Position numbers and translations under genes: made by a program
Notes under the pieces: generated by a model
What the model saw: the letters and a program-made list of their open reading frames with translations, nothing else
Told to the model about the DNA's origin: nothing
The model's database searches: none
Shown: in pieces, positions 50,974 to 58,340 of the stretch
Layout of the letters: each line of letters starts with the position of its first letter
How positions within the stretch are numbered: the first letter of the stretch is position 1
Assembly (NCBI GenBank): GCA_963719875.1
Contig: CAVRDJ010000002.1
Span: 2,914,001 to 2,978,000 of the forward strand
Length of the DNA stretch: 64,000 nt
Direction of reading: 5' to 3'
DNA from: Palsa-360 sp963719875
GTDB lineage: Bacteria; Acidobacteriota; Terriglobia; Acidiferrales; UBA7541

Positions 50974-51039
50974 GTAGCGCCAACCTTCAGGTTGGCATTC
51001 TTACAATCGAGCAGATGCCCGCCTGAAGGCGGGCGCTAC
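50974..51039. repeat. Dispersed inverted repeat, GCCAACCTTCAGG type
   Basis: The left arm is GTAGCGCCAACCTTCAGGTTGGC and the right arm GCCCGCCTGAAGGCGGGCGCTAC. Each arm is self-complementary and the outer 8 bases pair across the element. It lies between the LonB-like gene and the coiled-coil protein gene (convergent). Confidence 0.85.
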
Positions 51040-51079
51040 ATAAGCCAAAATCGAGTTACCACATAGTCCGAAGTTTGCG

Positions 51080-51940
51080 CTACTGCGCGCGCGCGGTTCC
51101 AGTATCTTTCGGCGTCGAGAGATAACCGTTCACTTTGTCTTTCGTGACGTCGAAGACGACGATTTCATAGGGACGCGTCGCGCCTTTGATGTAGAACTGC
51201 ACCGGCTCGTCGGCCGTCTTGTCTTTTTTCTCGATGGTCTTATCGTCCGCGACGACCATCAGCGTGTATTTGAATTTCTTAGGGTCCGTTTTCGTAAGGG
51301 TGACCTGAATCGGGCCGACATGCGTCGGAGACTTGGACCTGGTCAGGTGCAACTCAAAGATGTTGCGTTCCCCGGAGCGTTTGAGTTGATCGAGTTCTTC
51401 CTGATTGCGGGCGATCAAGCCGCTTTGCACGCCGAGATCCCCGACCGTGCTGGTGAGCTTTGCCTTGGTGGCTTCCAGGTCCTGCTTGGTCGCGCTGATA
51501 TCGCCCTTCGCGCCGGTTAGGTCCGTGCTCACTTGTCCGATCTTCGTATCGGTTTCTTGCTTCACTTGTCCAATCTGCGCCGTGAGCTTATCGTCGGAAT
51601 CTTTCTGCGATTGGCGAATGTTCTGCGCCAGCGCGCGCGCCTGCGCCAGCTCGGCTTGCGTGAATCCGAGCTTTTGCGTGGTCACTTCCAATTGGCCTTT
51701 GAGGTCCGCGACGCGCGAATTCGTTTGATCGATCTGCACAGAAAGGATGGCCTCTTTCGAGTTGGCTTGCGCGAGTTCCGTCTCCAATTTGGTTTTCGCG
51801 GCATTGCCCGAGTAGAGCAGATATCCCATCAGTGCGAAGGCCGCAACAAATACCACGATGATCCAGCGCGGCGTAGGCGCCGCTTCGTAGAAATTGGTTT
51901 CGTTCCCGCTGGGTTCGGGGACATTCGGGGAAATACTCAT
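51080..51940 (-). CDS. Membrane-anchored coiled-coil protein of unknown function
   Basis: 286 residues from ATG 51940 (a second ATG 3 bases upstream is too close to the AGGAGA ribosome site). A transmembrane segment at about 27-45 is followed by a coiled-coil of about 130 residues (KLETELAQANSKEAILSV ... GDISATKQDLEATKAKL), with hydrophobic heptads. A globular C-terminal domain (about 195-286) has a beta pattern (FELHLTRSKSPTHVGPIQVTLTK). It would expose the coiled coil to the periplasm or cytoplasm. No family is recognised. Convergent with the LonB-like gene. Confidence 0.7.
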   Translation of the reverse strand: MSISPNVPEPSGNETNFYEAAPTPRWIIVVFVAAFALMGYLLYSGNAAKTKLETELAQANSKEAILSVQIDQTNSRVADLKGQLEVTTQKLGFTQAELAQARALAQNIRQSQKDSDDKLTAQIGQVKQETDTKIGQVSTDLTGAKGDISATKQDLEATKAKLTSTVGDLGVQSGLIARNQEELDQLKRSGERNIFELHLTRSKSPTHVGPIQVTLTKTDPKKFKYTLMVVADDKTIEKKDKTADEPVQFYIKGATRPYEIVVFDVTKDKVNGYLSTPKDTGTARAQ

Positions 51941-52015
51941 CATCTCTCCTTGGCGCCCATTCAGGGACTGGCGACGCCATTAAAATGAGATTATCACCGA
52001 GCCGCAACTGGTTGT

Positions 52016-52417
52016 CTAGGATTTGCGGGAATGGGTGTTTCTCGGCCAGCGCGCTTCCACCGTCGTGGTCAAGCCGCCCCGCGGCGTGAATTCTCCGCGC
52101 ACGACACACCAGGCCGGGTGAATCGCTTCCACGATGTCCCGCAGCATGCGATTGATGGCATTTTCATAAAAGATGCCGAGGTCGCGATACGCCAGCAGGT
52201 ACATTTTCAAGGCTTTAAGTTCCAGGCATGATTTTTTCGGTTCGTACTCCAGCGTGATCGTTCCGTAATCGGGCAATCCGGTTTTCGGGCACACCGAAGT
52301 GTATTCGGGGTAGCGCGTGACAATCCGGTACCCCGGGAACTGGTTCGGCCAGGTGTCGAGGCGCGGAAGTTTAGTCTTGATCCCCGCACGGGCATGCTCC
52401 GAAGTGTAATCGGCCAT
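52016..52417 (-). CDS. queF: 7-cyano-7-deazaguanine reductase
   Basis: 133 residues. It reduces preQ0 to preQ1 with NADPH in queuosine biosynthesis. The thioimide-forming cysteine is C43 in YTSVCPKTGLPD, with Asp50 as the conserved acid. The downstream ELKALKMYLLAYRDLGIFYENAINRM motif with the FYENxxN signature, and VRGEFTPRGGLTTTVEARW, match the short (type I) form. A zinc-ribbon gene begins 115 bases away on the other strand; the small space between them is likely a shared promoter. Confidence 0.95.
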   Translation of the reverse strand: MADYTSEHARAGIKTKLPRLDTWPNQFPGYRIVTRYPEYTSVCPKTGLPDYGTITLEYEPKKSCLELKALKMYLLAYRDLGIFYENAINRMLRDIVEAIHPAWCVVRGEFTPRGGLTTTVEARWPRNTHSRKS

Positions 52418-52532
52418 CCGGCCCCCCTCGTTTCATTGTACATGGAGCCACAACCTCCCGCAGAAGGAACTTGCCATTGCAATAAGTCTTCACGTATTCT
52501 TTTCGCCAGACTTCCCAGGGGGGTATGAAAAT

Positions 52533-52907
52533 TTGTTGTGCCCGGTCTGTCATAGCGACAGTCCCCGCCGTTCCCGCAGGCGTGGTGTCAAGGACCACAT
52601 GGTGGGAGTAGCAGGGCTGCGCCCCTGGCGCTGCCGGGCCTGCGACTCGCGCTTTTACGCCTGGGCGGCTCCCATTGGATATGTCTGGTACGTGCATTGC
52701 GGAATGTGCGGGAACATGGATTTGCAGCGCATTTCGAGCGAGCATGGGATGGGCATGCTGGCCTGGGTGTTTCGCCTGTTTCGAGTTCCTACGTATCGCT
52801 GTGGCCCGTGCCGGAATCGCTTTTTCTCATTTCGGATTTACCGCCGCATTATCCCCACGCAGCAACCCGTGGAACCGCGGGCGGAGTCTCATCCCGTCCC
52901 GCACTAG
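52533..52907 (+). CDS. Small zinc-ribbon-type protein of unknown function
   Basis: 124 residues from TTG 52533; AGGGGGG lies 9 bases upstream and no ATG or GTG start is better placed. There are four CxxC pairs (CPVC, CRAC, CGMC and CGPC), which could hold two zinc ions. The second half carries an aromatic-rich segment (YAWAAPIGYVWYVHCGMCG), and the C-terminus is basic (RRIIPTQQPVE). Reminiscent of small zinc-ribbon proteins, unclassified. Transcribed divergently from queF. Confidence 0.6.
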   Translation: MLCPVCHSDSPRRSRRRGVKDHMVGVAGLRPWRCRACDSRFYAWAAPIGYVWYVHCGMCGNMDLQRISSEHGMGMLAWVFRLFRVPTYRCGPCRNRFFSFRIYRRIIPTQQPVEPRAESHPVPH

Positions 52908-52978
52908 CATCGTTTTCCTCTCCGGAACACACCGAAAGCCGAAGATTGACTTCCATCATGCGAAATGTATGATTTTGA

Positions 52979-53040
52979 AAGGCGATGGAGTTCGCCTTAT
53001 AACCGCTGTCCTTTTGGCCGGACAGATGATGACTCCTGAC
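52979..53040 (+). ncRNA. Fluoride riboswitch (crcB motif)
   Basis: The aptamer is clear by eye. P1 is GGCG(52981)...CGCC (52993), whose loop ATGGAGTT offers GGAGT for a pseudoknot with ACTCC (53032-53036). The conserved AUAACCG-like J segment follows, then a P3 stem CTGTCC/GGACAG (53006-53011 and 53020-53025) and the closing GATGACTCCTGAC. The layout matches the published crcB fluoride riboswitch, and crcB is the next gene, which supports the call strongly. Confidence 0.92.
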
Positions 53041-53061
53041 AAGTTCCTTGTCGCGGAGTCA
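53030..53061 (+). promoter_or_regulatory. crcB: Riboswitch expression-platform hairpin
   Basis: TGACTCC (53030-53036) can pair with GGAGTCA (53055-53061), enclosing a second stem GACAAG/CTTGTC (53038-53043 and 53047-53052). The first strand is the same ACTCC used by the aptamer pseudoknot, so the two structures are mutually exclusive. No T-run follows, so it is not a canonical terminator. The mechanism (translation, pausing, or Rho) is inference. Confidence 0.55.
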
Positions 53062-53224
53062 TGTCCCCGGCGATGAGCAAGTCAAGTTAGTGAATGTTTC
53101 TTTGGCACAAGGTGTGCGGAGGATGAGTATTTTCCGCGTTTGTAAACGTGGCTTCGCTTCCATTCCAAGGGGTTGCCGCGAGTTTTATGAAGGCGCAATG
53201 AGAGAGGTTTTGTCGAGAGAGCAA

Positions 53225-53602
53225 ATGACCAAATACTGGATGGTTGGACTCGGAGGATTCCTCGGATCGATTGCGCGGTTGTGGCTGGGATCCTATATCA
53301 CCTACCGTATGGGAGCGCGCTTTCCGTACGGCACATTTGTAATCAATATGAGCGGATCATTTTTGGTCGGGCTGGTGGTGACTCTGCTGGCGGAACGAGC
53401 CCACTGGAGCCCCAATTTGCTCTACTTGATCCCGATTGGTTTCATTGGAGCCTATACGACTTTTTCTACGTTCGAGCTCGAAGCCTTTCGGAGCGTGCGA
53501 AACGGCGATCCTCTATTGGCGTTCCTGAACGTTATCCTGAGCGTGACCGTCGGATTCATCGCGGTTTGGTTAGGAGTAATCACCGGGAGGACGCTTGGAT
53601 GA
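53225..53602 (+). CDS. crcB: Fluoride ion channel/exporter
   Basis: 125 residues from ATG 53225 (MTKYWMVGLGGFLGSIARL), which gives the usual length; ATG 53198 in frame would add 9 residues. CrcB/Fluc membrane segments are evident, with the signature FVINMSGSFLVGLVV (Asn and Gly-Ser) and IGFIGAYTTFSTFELEA (the TTFSTF motif of the fluoride pore). It exports fluoride down its electrochemical gradient. It lies immediately downstream of a fluoride riboswitch, so expression is fluoride-induced (established for this pairing). Confidence 0.96.
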   Translation: MTKYWMVGLGGFLGSIARLWLGSYITYRMGARFPYGTFVINMSGSFLVGLVVTLLAERAHWSPNLLYLIPIGFIGAYTTFSTFELEAFRSVRNGDPLLAFLNVILSVTVGFIAVWLGVITGRTLG

Positions 53603-53833
53603 AACCTCGGAAATTGTGATCACGTCAATGAGCAATTGGCGATAAGAGCCACTAAATCTTGGGCATTCCGTTTTGGAGCAACGAGTCGTCGCTTGATTCT
53701 TCCGCTAGTTCATATCAGAATGGAACTTGAATTGTTCGAGCCGTTTGAATCTTTGCTTTCGCGCGTATTTAGGCCAGTGGAATCAGTGGGAGTTGTCGCT
53801 GCCTGCGTGAAAATTGCTGGAGGACATGAAAGA

Positions 53834-54658
53834 GTGCGCATACCAGATAACCATTATTCGCATTATTCGGTTCTTATCTCTGGTCTAATTTGCTTTCTGG
53901 GTCTCGGAATCTTAGCCTCGCCGTCGAATAGCGAAACACAGAGCGGAGCTACGCCGCACGCCGCTTTGCTCGCTACCCTCGTCCATGGCATGCGCGCCCT
54001 TCCCGCAGCGGCCCCTCGCCGGGCCGCCGCTCAGGACGCCGGGCAGGCTGCCCCTCCTCCCCCTCCTGCTGCGGGGCCAACCGTGCCGAAACCAGTGGTG
54101 TTGCCCGAGGGTGACGGCAAGCCCATTGCGACCGAGTATTGCCAGATGTGCCACCGGCTGACCAATTTGACGAGGGCGCACAAGAACCTCGACGACTGGA
54201 AAGACACAATTCACACCATGATCGACCGTGGCGCAGACATTCCGGACGACAAGATAGATGCTTTGGCGCAGTATCTCGCCGCGAACTTTGGCCCCAAGGA
54301 CGCCACTCCCGCCGGGGCTGCTCCAGCGGCTGCTCCTGCCACTCCGGCTCCTTCGCCAGATGCGGCGGCGCCAAGCACTCCTGCACCAGCCAAGGCCGTG
54401 GTGGAATTGCCGGATGGCGACGGGAAAGCGATCGCCATGGAAAATTGCCAGGCCTGCCACAAGCTTACGAATCTGACAAAGGCGCACAAGAGCCTGGACG
54501 ATTGGAAGGACACTGTGCAGACCATGATCGATCGCGGAGCGAATGTCCCCACGGACCAGGTCGATATTCTCGTTCAATACCTCGCGAAGAATTTTGGCCC
54601 GAAGGACCCGTCTGCGCCGGCATCCGCCGCGCCTCCGTCCTCCACGCCCGCGCAATAA
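53834..54658 (+). CDS. Exported diheme c-type cytochrome with internal duplication
   Basis: 274 residues from a GTG start at 53834, selected because GGAGG lies 10 bases upstream, giving a signal segment (about residues 11-30). The ORF extends further upstream without support. Two nearly identical cytochrome modules follow: EYCQMCHRLTNLTRAHK ... LAANFGPKD (about 95-160) and ENCQACHKLTNLTKAHKSL ... LAKNFGPKD (about 195-260). Heme motifs are CQMCH and CQACH; Met ligands lie in TMIDRGA. Ala/Pro-rich linkers flank each. About three quarters of residues agree by eye, indicating a recent duplication. Confidence 0.85.
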   Translation: MRIPDNHYSHYSVLISGLICFLGLGILASPSNSETQSGATPHAALLATLVHGMRALPAAAPRRAAAQDAGQAAPPPPPAAGPTVPKPVVLPEGDGKPIATEYCQMCHRLTNLTRAHKNLDDWKDTIHTMIDRGADIPDDKIDALAQYLAANFGPKDATPAGAAPAAAPATPAPSPDAAAPSTPAPAKAVVELPDGDGKAIAMENCQACHKLTNLTKAHKSLDDWKDTVQTMIDRGANVPTDQVDILVQYLAKNFGPKDPSAPASAAPPSSTPAQ

Positions 54659-54675
54659 CCTTCCGGTCGGAGCAA

Positions 54676-54740
54676 CCCGGGAACGCCAATCTCCCGATTG
54701 GCGATTTGCGCCCGCCAATCGGGAGATTGGCGTTCCCGGG
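54676..54740. repeat. Dispersed inverted repeat, GGGAACGCCAATC type
   Basis: The arms are CCCGGGAACGCCAATCTCCC and its complement ending GGCGTTCCCGGG, with spacer TGCG. The arms match 14460-14519 at nearly every position. It follows the diheme cytochrome gene. Confidence 0.88.
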
Positions 54741-54954
54741 ACGCATCACCAACAAACTCTGGCTTAACTTCAAAGAATCGTGAATTGGCGGGAGGGCGCT
54801 TTCCAGGGAGGCGCCCGAATTCCTGAGTATTCAGGCTTGGCTTGCGCCCATGTTGTGTCCGTGCGAAAATTGCCACTCAACAAGCTGCGCCCATCGCTCC
54901 AAGAGGAACAAGGATTCCTGAATTTCGCGCGGGCGCAGTCGTTTGGCTCACGAC

Positions 54955-55029
54955 GGCGATATCGTCTAAGGGTTAGGACAGCGCCCTCTCAAGGCGCAGA
55001 TCCGGGTTCGAATCCCGGTATCGCTACCA
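54955..55029 (+). tRNA. tRNA-Glu (anticodon CTC)
   Basis: A complete cloverleaf is visible: acceptor GGCGATA/TATCGCT with a G-U first pair, D arm GTCT...GGAC, anticodon stem GCGCC/GGCGC with loop CTCTCAA (anticodon CTC), T arm CCGGG-TTCGAAT-CCCGG, and an encoded CCA end. It reads GAG codons. The terminal discriminator is A. Confidence 0.96.
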
Positions 55030-55486
55030 AAGCTCAAAAATCCCTATAAAACGCCAAAATCAGCCTTCAGGTTACGTTTTCTAGAAGCGTAAACACTGGG
55101 TTTCCCTGTTCCAGAGCAGAATTCGGACGTCGAGATTTATCCCCAGAACGAAGCATTCGGTTGAGGACTCCAGAATGTTGCTTGCGAATTCGACCATCCG
55201 CAGCGCGGCCGCAAGGAGAGAGCTACCGAAAAAACCCAGCGTCATTATTCTCTACTCTTTTTGATCCGGAAGGATACCTCGCCGGCGAGGACCGTCGCCA
55301 AAGCTCTGCTGGCCGTCGGAAAGAGTTCGGCCAGACGCGACTTGCAGCGCGGGTCAGTACTTGATCAGCCGAAAGGAGACGGAAGTCACATGGAAGGGGA
55401 ATCAAACATTCGCCAGGTGTGGCTCTACAGGCTTGCGAGCATTTGACTTTAGAAGGCGCAATCTAACCCGCGAACTAAGGTCGCGC
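55030..55486. other. Intergenic region between tRNA-Glu and the signalling operon
   Basis: 457 bases with no credible gene, repeat or hairpin. The leftward signalling operon ends here, and no clear terminator is seen on its side. Confidence 0.5.
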
Positions 55487-56707
55487 TTACTGCGGAACCA
55501 CGAGAAGCGTCTCCCTCGAGTCTCCACAATTCGGCGCGGCACTCTTTAGCGATATGGTCAGTCGTATTCCAGAGGGATCCCGGTTCGCAACACTTACCGC
55601 AGCGCCGAACAACGAAAGAATGCGGTACGCCACGGGAGGACCCAACCCCAAGTCCCCGCCCGGTGTGCTTGCTTCGCCCGTCGAGAAGAGATCAAAGAAT
55701 TTCGTCAAGGCGGGGCCGGGGATTGCCCTGCCTTGACTCTCGATGATAACCATGGATGAATCGGCCACAACCTCCCGTGATAGCCGGACCGTCTCGCCCT
55801 CCGCGGAGAATTTAACGGCAGTCTCGAGGAGATTCTGCAAGGCCCTTACCAGCAAGTCCTCGTCTCCCAGGACGAGGTCCGGGTCCGCCGTTGGCGGGGC
55901 GATCGTGACGCGACGGGATTTGGCAAACTCAGTCGTTCCCTCAATTGCGCGGCCTAACGCCGCATGCAATGAGACCGGAGCTGTTCGGAACGGCTCCCGG
56001 TTCACGTCAATTTGAGTGAGGAGCAAGGCATCATCCAGTATCGCAAGAATTCTTCGGCGAGATTGTTCGAACATCTCCTGGAGTTCTTTGTTCTCCACGG
56101 TGGAAGACATGCCGTCCAAAATAAGTTCGCTGACACCGAGAAGGCCGTTGAGCGGGGTGCGGAACTCGTGCGAGATGAGGTTCAGGAACTCGTTCTTAGA
56201 ATGATCGAGGAGGGTCAGCCGCCCGTTTGCTTCGACCAGTTCACGGGTGCGCGCGGCGACAGCCTTCTCCAAGCGTTCATTCTGCAGCATCAATTCGCGC
56301 TGGAGGCCGTGCAGTTTGAGATGCGTTTCCACGCGTGCCTGAACTTCTTCGAACTGGAAAGGCTTGGATATGTAGTCGACCGCACCGGACTGGAAAGCCT
56401 TCACTTTGTCCTGGGTTTCGTTCAGGGCGCTAAGAAATATGACGGGAATGTTGGAAAGCTCTGCGGTGGACTTGAGGCGGGCGCACACTTCGTAGCCGTT
56501 CATCTCCGGCATGTTGATGTCCAGCAGAATCAAATCTGGGGGATACTTCATGGCCGCCGCTAGCGCCAGCCGGCCCAATGGAAACGAGCGCGCTTCATGC
56601 CCTTGTTGCAGCAGCATGTCTTCCAACAACTTCAGGTTGGCGGGATTGTCATCCACGATCATGATGTTGCCCTGCTTAGACAGCAACTGCCCTGTTATCG
56701 CTGGCAC
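55487..56707 (-). CDS. Receiver-histidine-kinase-like protein with degenerate ATP site
   Basis: 406 residues. The N-terminal receiver domain has IMIVDDNPANL, phospho-acceptor D63 (LILLDINMPEMNG) and K115 (YISKPF). A coiled linker (ELMLQNERLEKAVAARTREL) leads to a DHp domain with H180 in NLISHEFRTPLNG. The C-terminal ATPase-like domain is degraded: the N box reads NLLETAVKF, without the Mg-binding Asn, and the G1 box reads IESQGRAIP, without Asp-x-Gly-x-Gly. It may thus be a pseudokinase or phosphotransfer partner. It overlaps the end of the preceding hybrid kinase gene by 13 bases. Confidence 0.88.
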   Translation of the reverse strand: MPAITGQLLSKQGNIMIVDDNPANLKLLEDMLLQQGHEARSFPLGRLALAAAMKYPPDLILLDINMPEMNGYEVCARLKSTAELSNIPVIFLSALNETQDKVKAFQSGAVDYISKPFQFEEVQARVETHLKLHGLQRELMLQNERLEKAVAARTRELVEANGRLTLLDHSKNEFLNLISHEFRTPLNGLLGVSELILDGMSSTVENKELQEMFEQSRRRILAILDDALLLTQIDVNREPFRTAPVSLHAALGRAIEGTTEFAKSRRVTIAPPTADPDLVLGDEDLLVRALQNLLETAVKFSAEGETVRLSREVVADSSMVIIESQGRAIPGPALTKFFDLFSTGEASTPGGDLGLGPPVAYRILSLFGAAVSVANRDPSGIRLTISLKSAAPNCGDSRETLLVVPQ

Positions 56708-58296
56708 ATTTCCTCCAGCAATCGCCCCAGGGCGTCGTATTCGTACTTGTCAGCAAGCTCCTTTAGAACGTGTGCGGACTCGGCATCTGCAGTCTCGCGC
56801 ACCTTGACGATCAGTTTGTCCAGGAGCCCCTTGTTGCCGCTCAAAGTCGCGATACGCAGTTCTTCGACTAGTTCCAGCGGCAGTTGCCAGAGCATCTCCG
56901 CACTCAGGGCCCCCACCGGGGCAAGGGTTTGGCTTTCGGCCCCGCTCATTTCCTCGTAGTCATAGGCAATGTCTAGAAGGCTGCGCACCTTTTCGAGCAG
57001 TTCGTCCTCAAAGCAGGGCTTCGCCAGGAAATCGTCGGCCCCGCTTTGAAAGGCGGCTCGACGGTCATCATCCATGGCACTAGCGGACAGAGCGATGATA
57101 ATCGTCTCCCTTCCACGAGGATCCGCCTTTATTTTTCGAATCGCCTCTAACCCGTCCATGACCGGCATATGGATATCCATCAGGATTAACCGTGGTTGCC
57201 ATTCCTCCCAGGCTCGGATGGCTGCCTCACCGGTATCCGCACTTCGCACGGGAAAACCAACGGTGGTCAGCAGTTTCATCAGCCAGTCCCGGCCGTCAAG
57301 CTGATCGTCGACGACCAGGATTCCGGGAACATGCTGTCCAGCCCCGATCGCAATGACGCGCCGAGGAACGCTTCGCCTTACGGCTACCCCGGAGTCGCCA
57401 CGTTCGATCAACATCTCGAATCGGAATATGGAGCCCTCGCCGGGGCTGCTCGTCACCGTAATATCCCCTCCCATCAATCGTGCGTACGCGCGGCCAATCG
57501 CCAACCCCAAACCGGTTCCCCCCTCGGCATTAAGACCATGCATAGTTTGGCTAAACGGCTGGAACAGCTTCCTTTGTTCCTCATCCGTCATGCCCGGACC
57601 GGTGTCCTCCACGCGGGCTGACAGCCACAGCCGATTGGCTGTTCTTTGGTCGAACGTGATGTGCAGCTTAACGTGGCCGCGCGTGGTAAACTTGATTGCG
57701 TTTCCCAGGAGGTTGATCAGCACCTGGCGTATCTTACCTTCGTCCGCCACAACGTAGGGCACGGAATCCCCAGAGACCAACACTTCGAATTGCAGCGACT
57801 TGGCCTCAGCCCGCAAGCGGAACATCGCTGCGAGATCGTCCAGGAAATGGGGGAAATTGAATGTCTTCGGGTGAAGCTCCGTGCGGCCGGCCTCGATCTT
57901 GGACATGTCGAGGATTTCGTTTAGCAGGGCCAACAAATGTTCGCCGCTTCGGCAAATGATCATGAGATTCGTTTTCGCATCCGTTCCCAGGCTCGGATCC
58001 CGCAACATCAATTGGGAGAATCCGAGAATGGCGTTCATCGGGGTGCGGATTTCGTGAGACATGGTCGACAGGAACACACTCTTAGCCCGGTTCGCGGCCC
58101 GCATTTCCATGTTGGACTGCACCAGCTCCTGCGAGCTCAGGTCCAGGGATCGCTCGATCATCAGGCGGCCTTCGTCAAACTCCTGGTAGGCCGCATCGAC
58201 GGCGTGCAGAAGCCCTTGAAGTTGCGGAGGAAGCGTATCCGCGACGACGCCGTGTCTGCGCATCTGGCGAAGGAGTAGAGTGTGGTAATAAGTCAT
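56695..58296 (-). CDS. Hybrid sensor histidine kinase with receiver domain
   Basis: 533 residues, no transmembrane segment. An N-terminal helical linker (1-70) precedes DHp with H81 (FLSTMSHEIRTPMNAILGFS). The HATPase domain (about 160-300) has intact N box (NLLGNAIKFTTRG), G1 (EDTGPGM) and G2 (GGTGLGLAI). A receiver domain follows (about 325-445, ILVVDDQLDGRDWL, ILMDIHMPVMDG), and a C-terminal helical tail with an unidentified domain. It is the middle gene of a three-gene operon between a FIST sensor and a receiver/pseudokinase, and overlaps the next gene by 13 bases. Confidence 0.93.
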   Translation of the reverse strand: MTYYHTLLLRQMRRHGVVADTLPPQLQGLLHAVDAAYQEFDEGRLMIERSLDLSSQELVQSNMEMRAANRAKSVFLSTMSHEIRTPMNAILGFSQLMLRDPSLGTDAKTNLMIICRSGEHLLALLNEILDMSKIEAGRTELHPKTFNFPHFLDDLAAMFRLRAEAKSLQFEVLVSGDSVPYVVADEGKIRQVLINLLGNAIKFTTRGHVKLHITFDQRTANRLWLSARVEDTGPGMTDEEQRKLFQPFSQTMHGLNAEGGTGLGLAIGRAYARLMGGDITVTSSPGEGSIFRFEMLIERGDSGVAVRRSVPRRVIAIGAGQHVPGILVVDDQLDGRDWLMKLLTTVGFPVRSADTGEAAIRAWEEWQPRLILMDIHMPVMDGLEAIRKIKADPRGRETIIIALSASAMDDDRRAAFQSGADDFLAKPCFEDELLEKVRSLLDIAYDYEEMSGAESQTLAPVGALSAEMLWQLPLELVEELRIATLSGNKGLLDKLIVKVRETADAESAHVLKELADKYEYDALGRLLEEMCQR

Positions 58297-58340
58297 TCCG
58301 CGTGACCTTAGTTCGCATTCCCGACGCGTCCGGCGCAGAC

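Noticed and set aside
53030..53061. Intrinsic Rho-independent terminator of the riboswitch
   Set aside because: The hairpin is strong, but the downstream bases TGTCCCCGG hold no T-run.
53636..53833. Long N-terminal extension of the diheme cytochrome from TTG 53636
   Set aside because: No ribosome site there; GTG 53834 has GGAGG and starts directly before a signal peptide.
143..54740. CRISPR array or rRNA/tRNA cluster made of the recurrent repeats
   Set aside because: The copies are isolated, kilobases apart, palindromic and without regularly spaced unique spacers.
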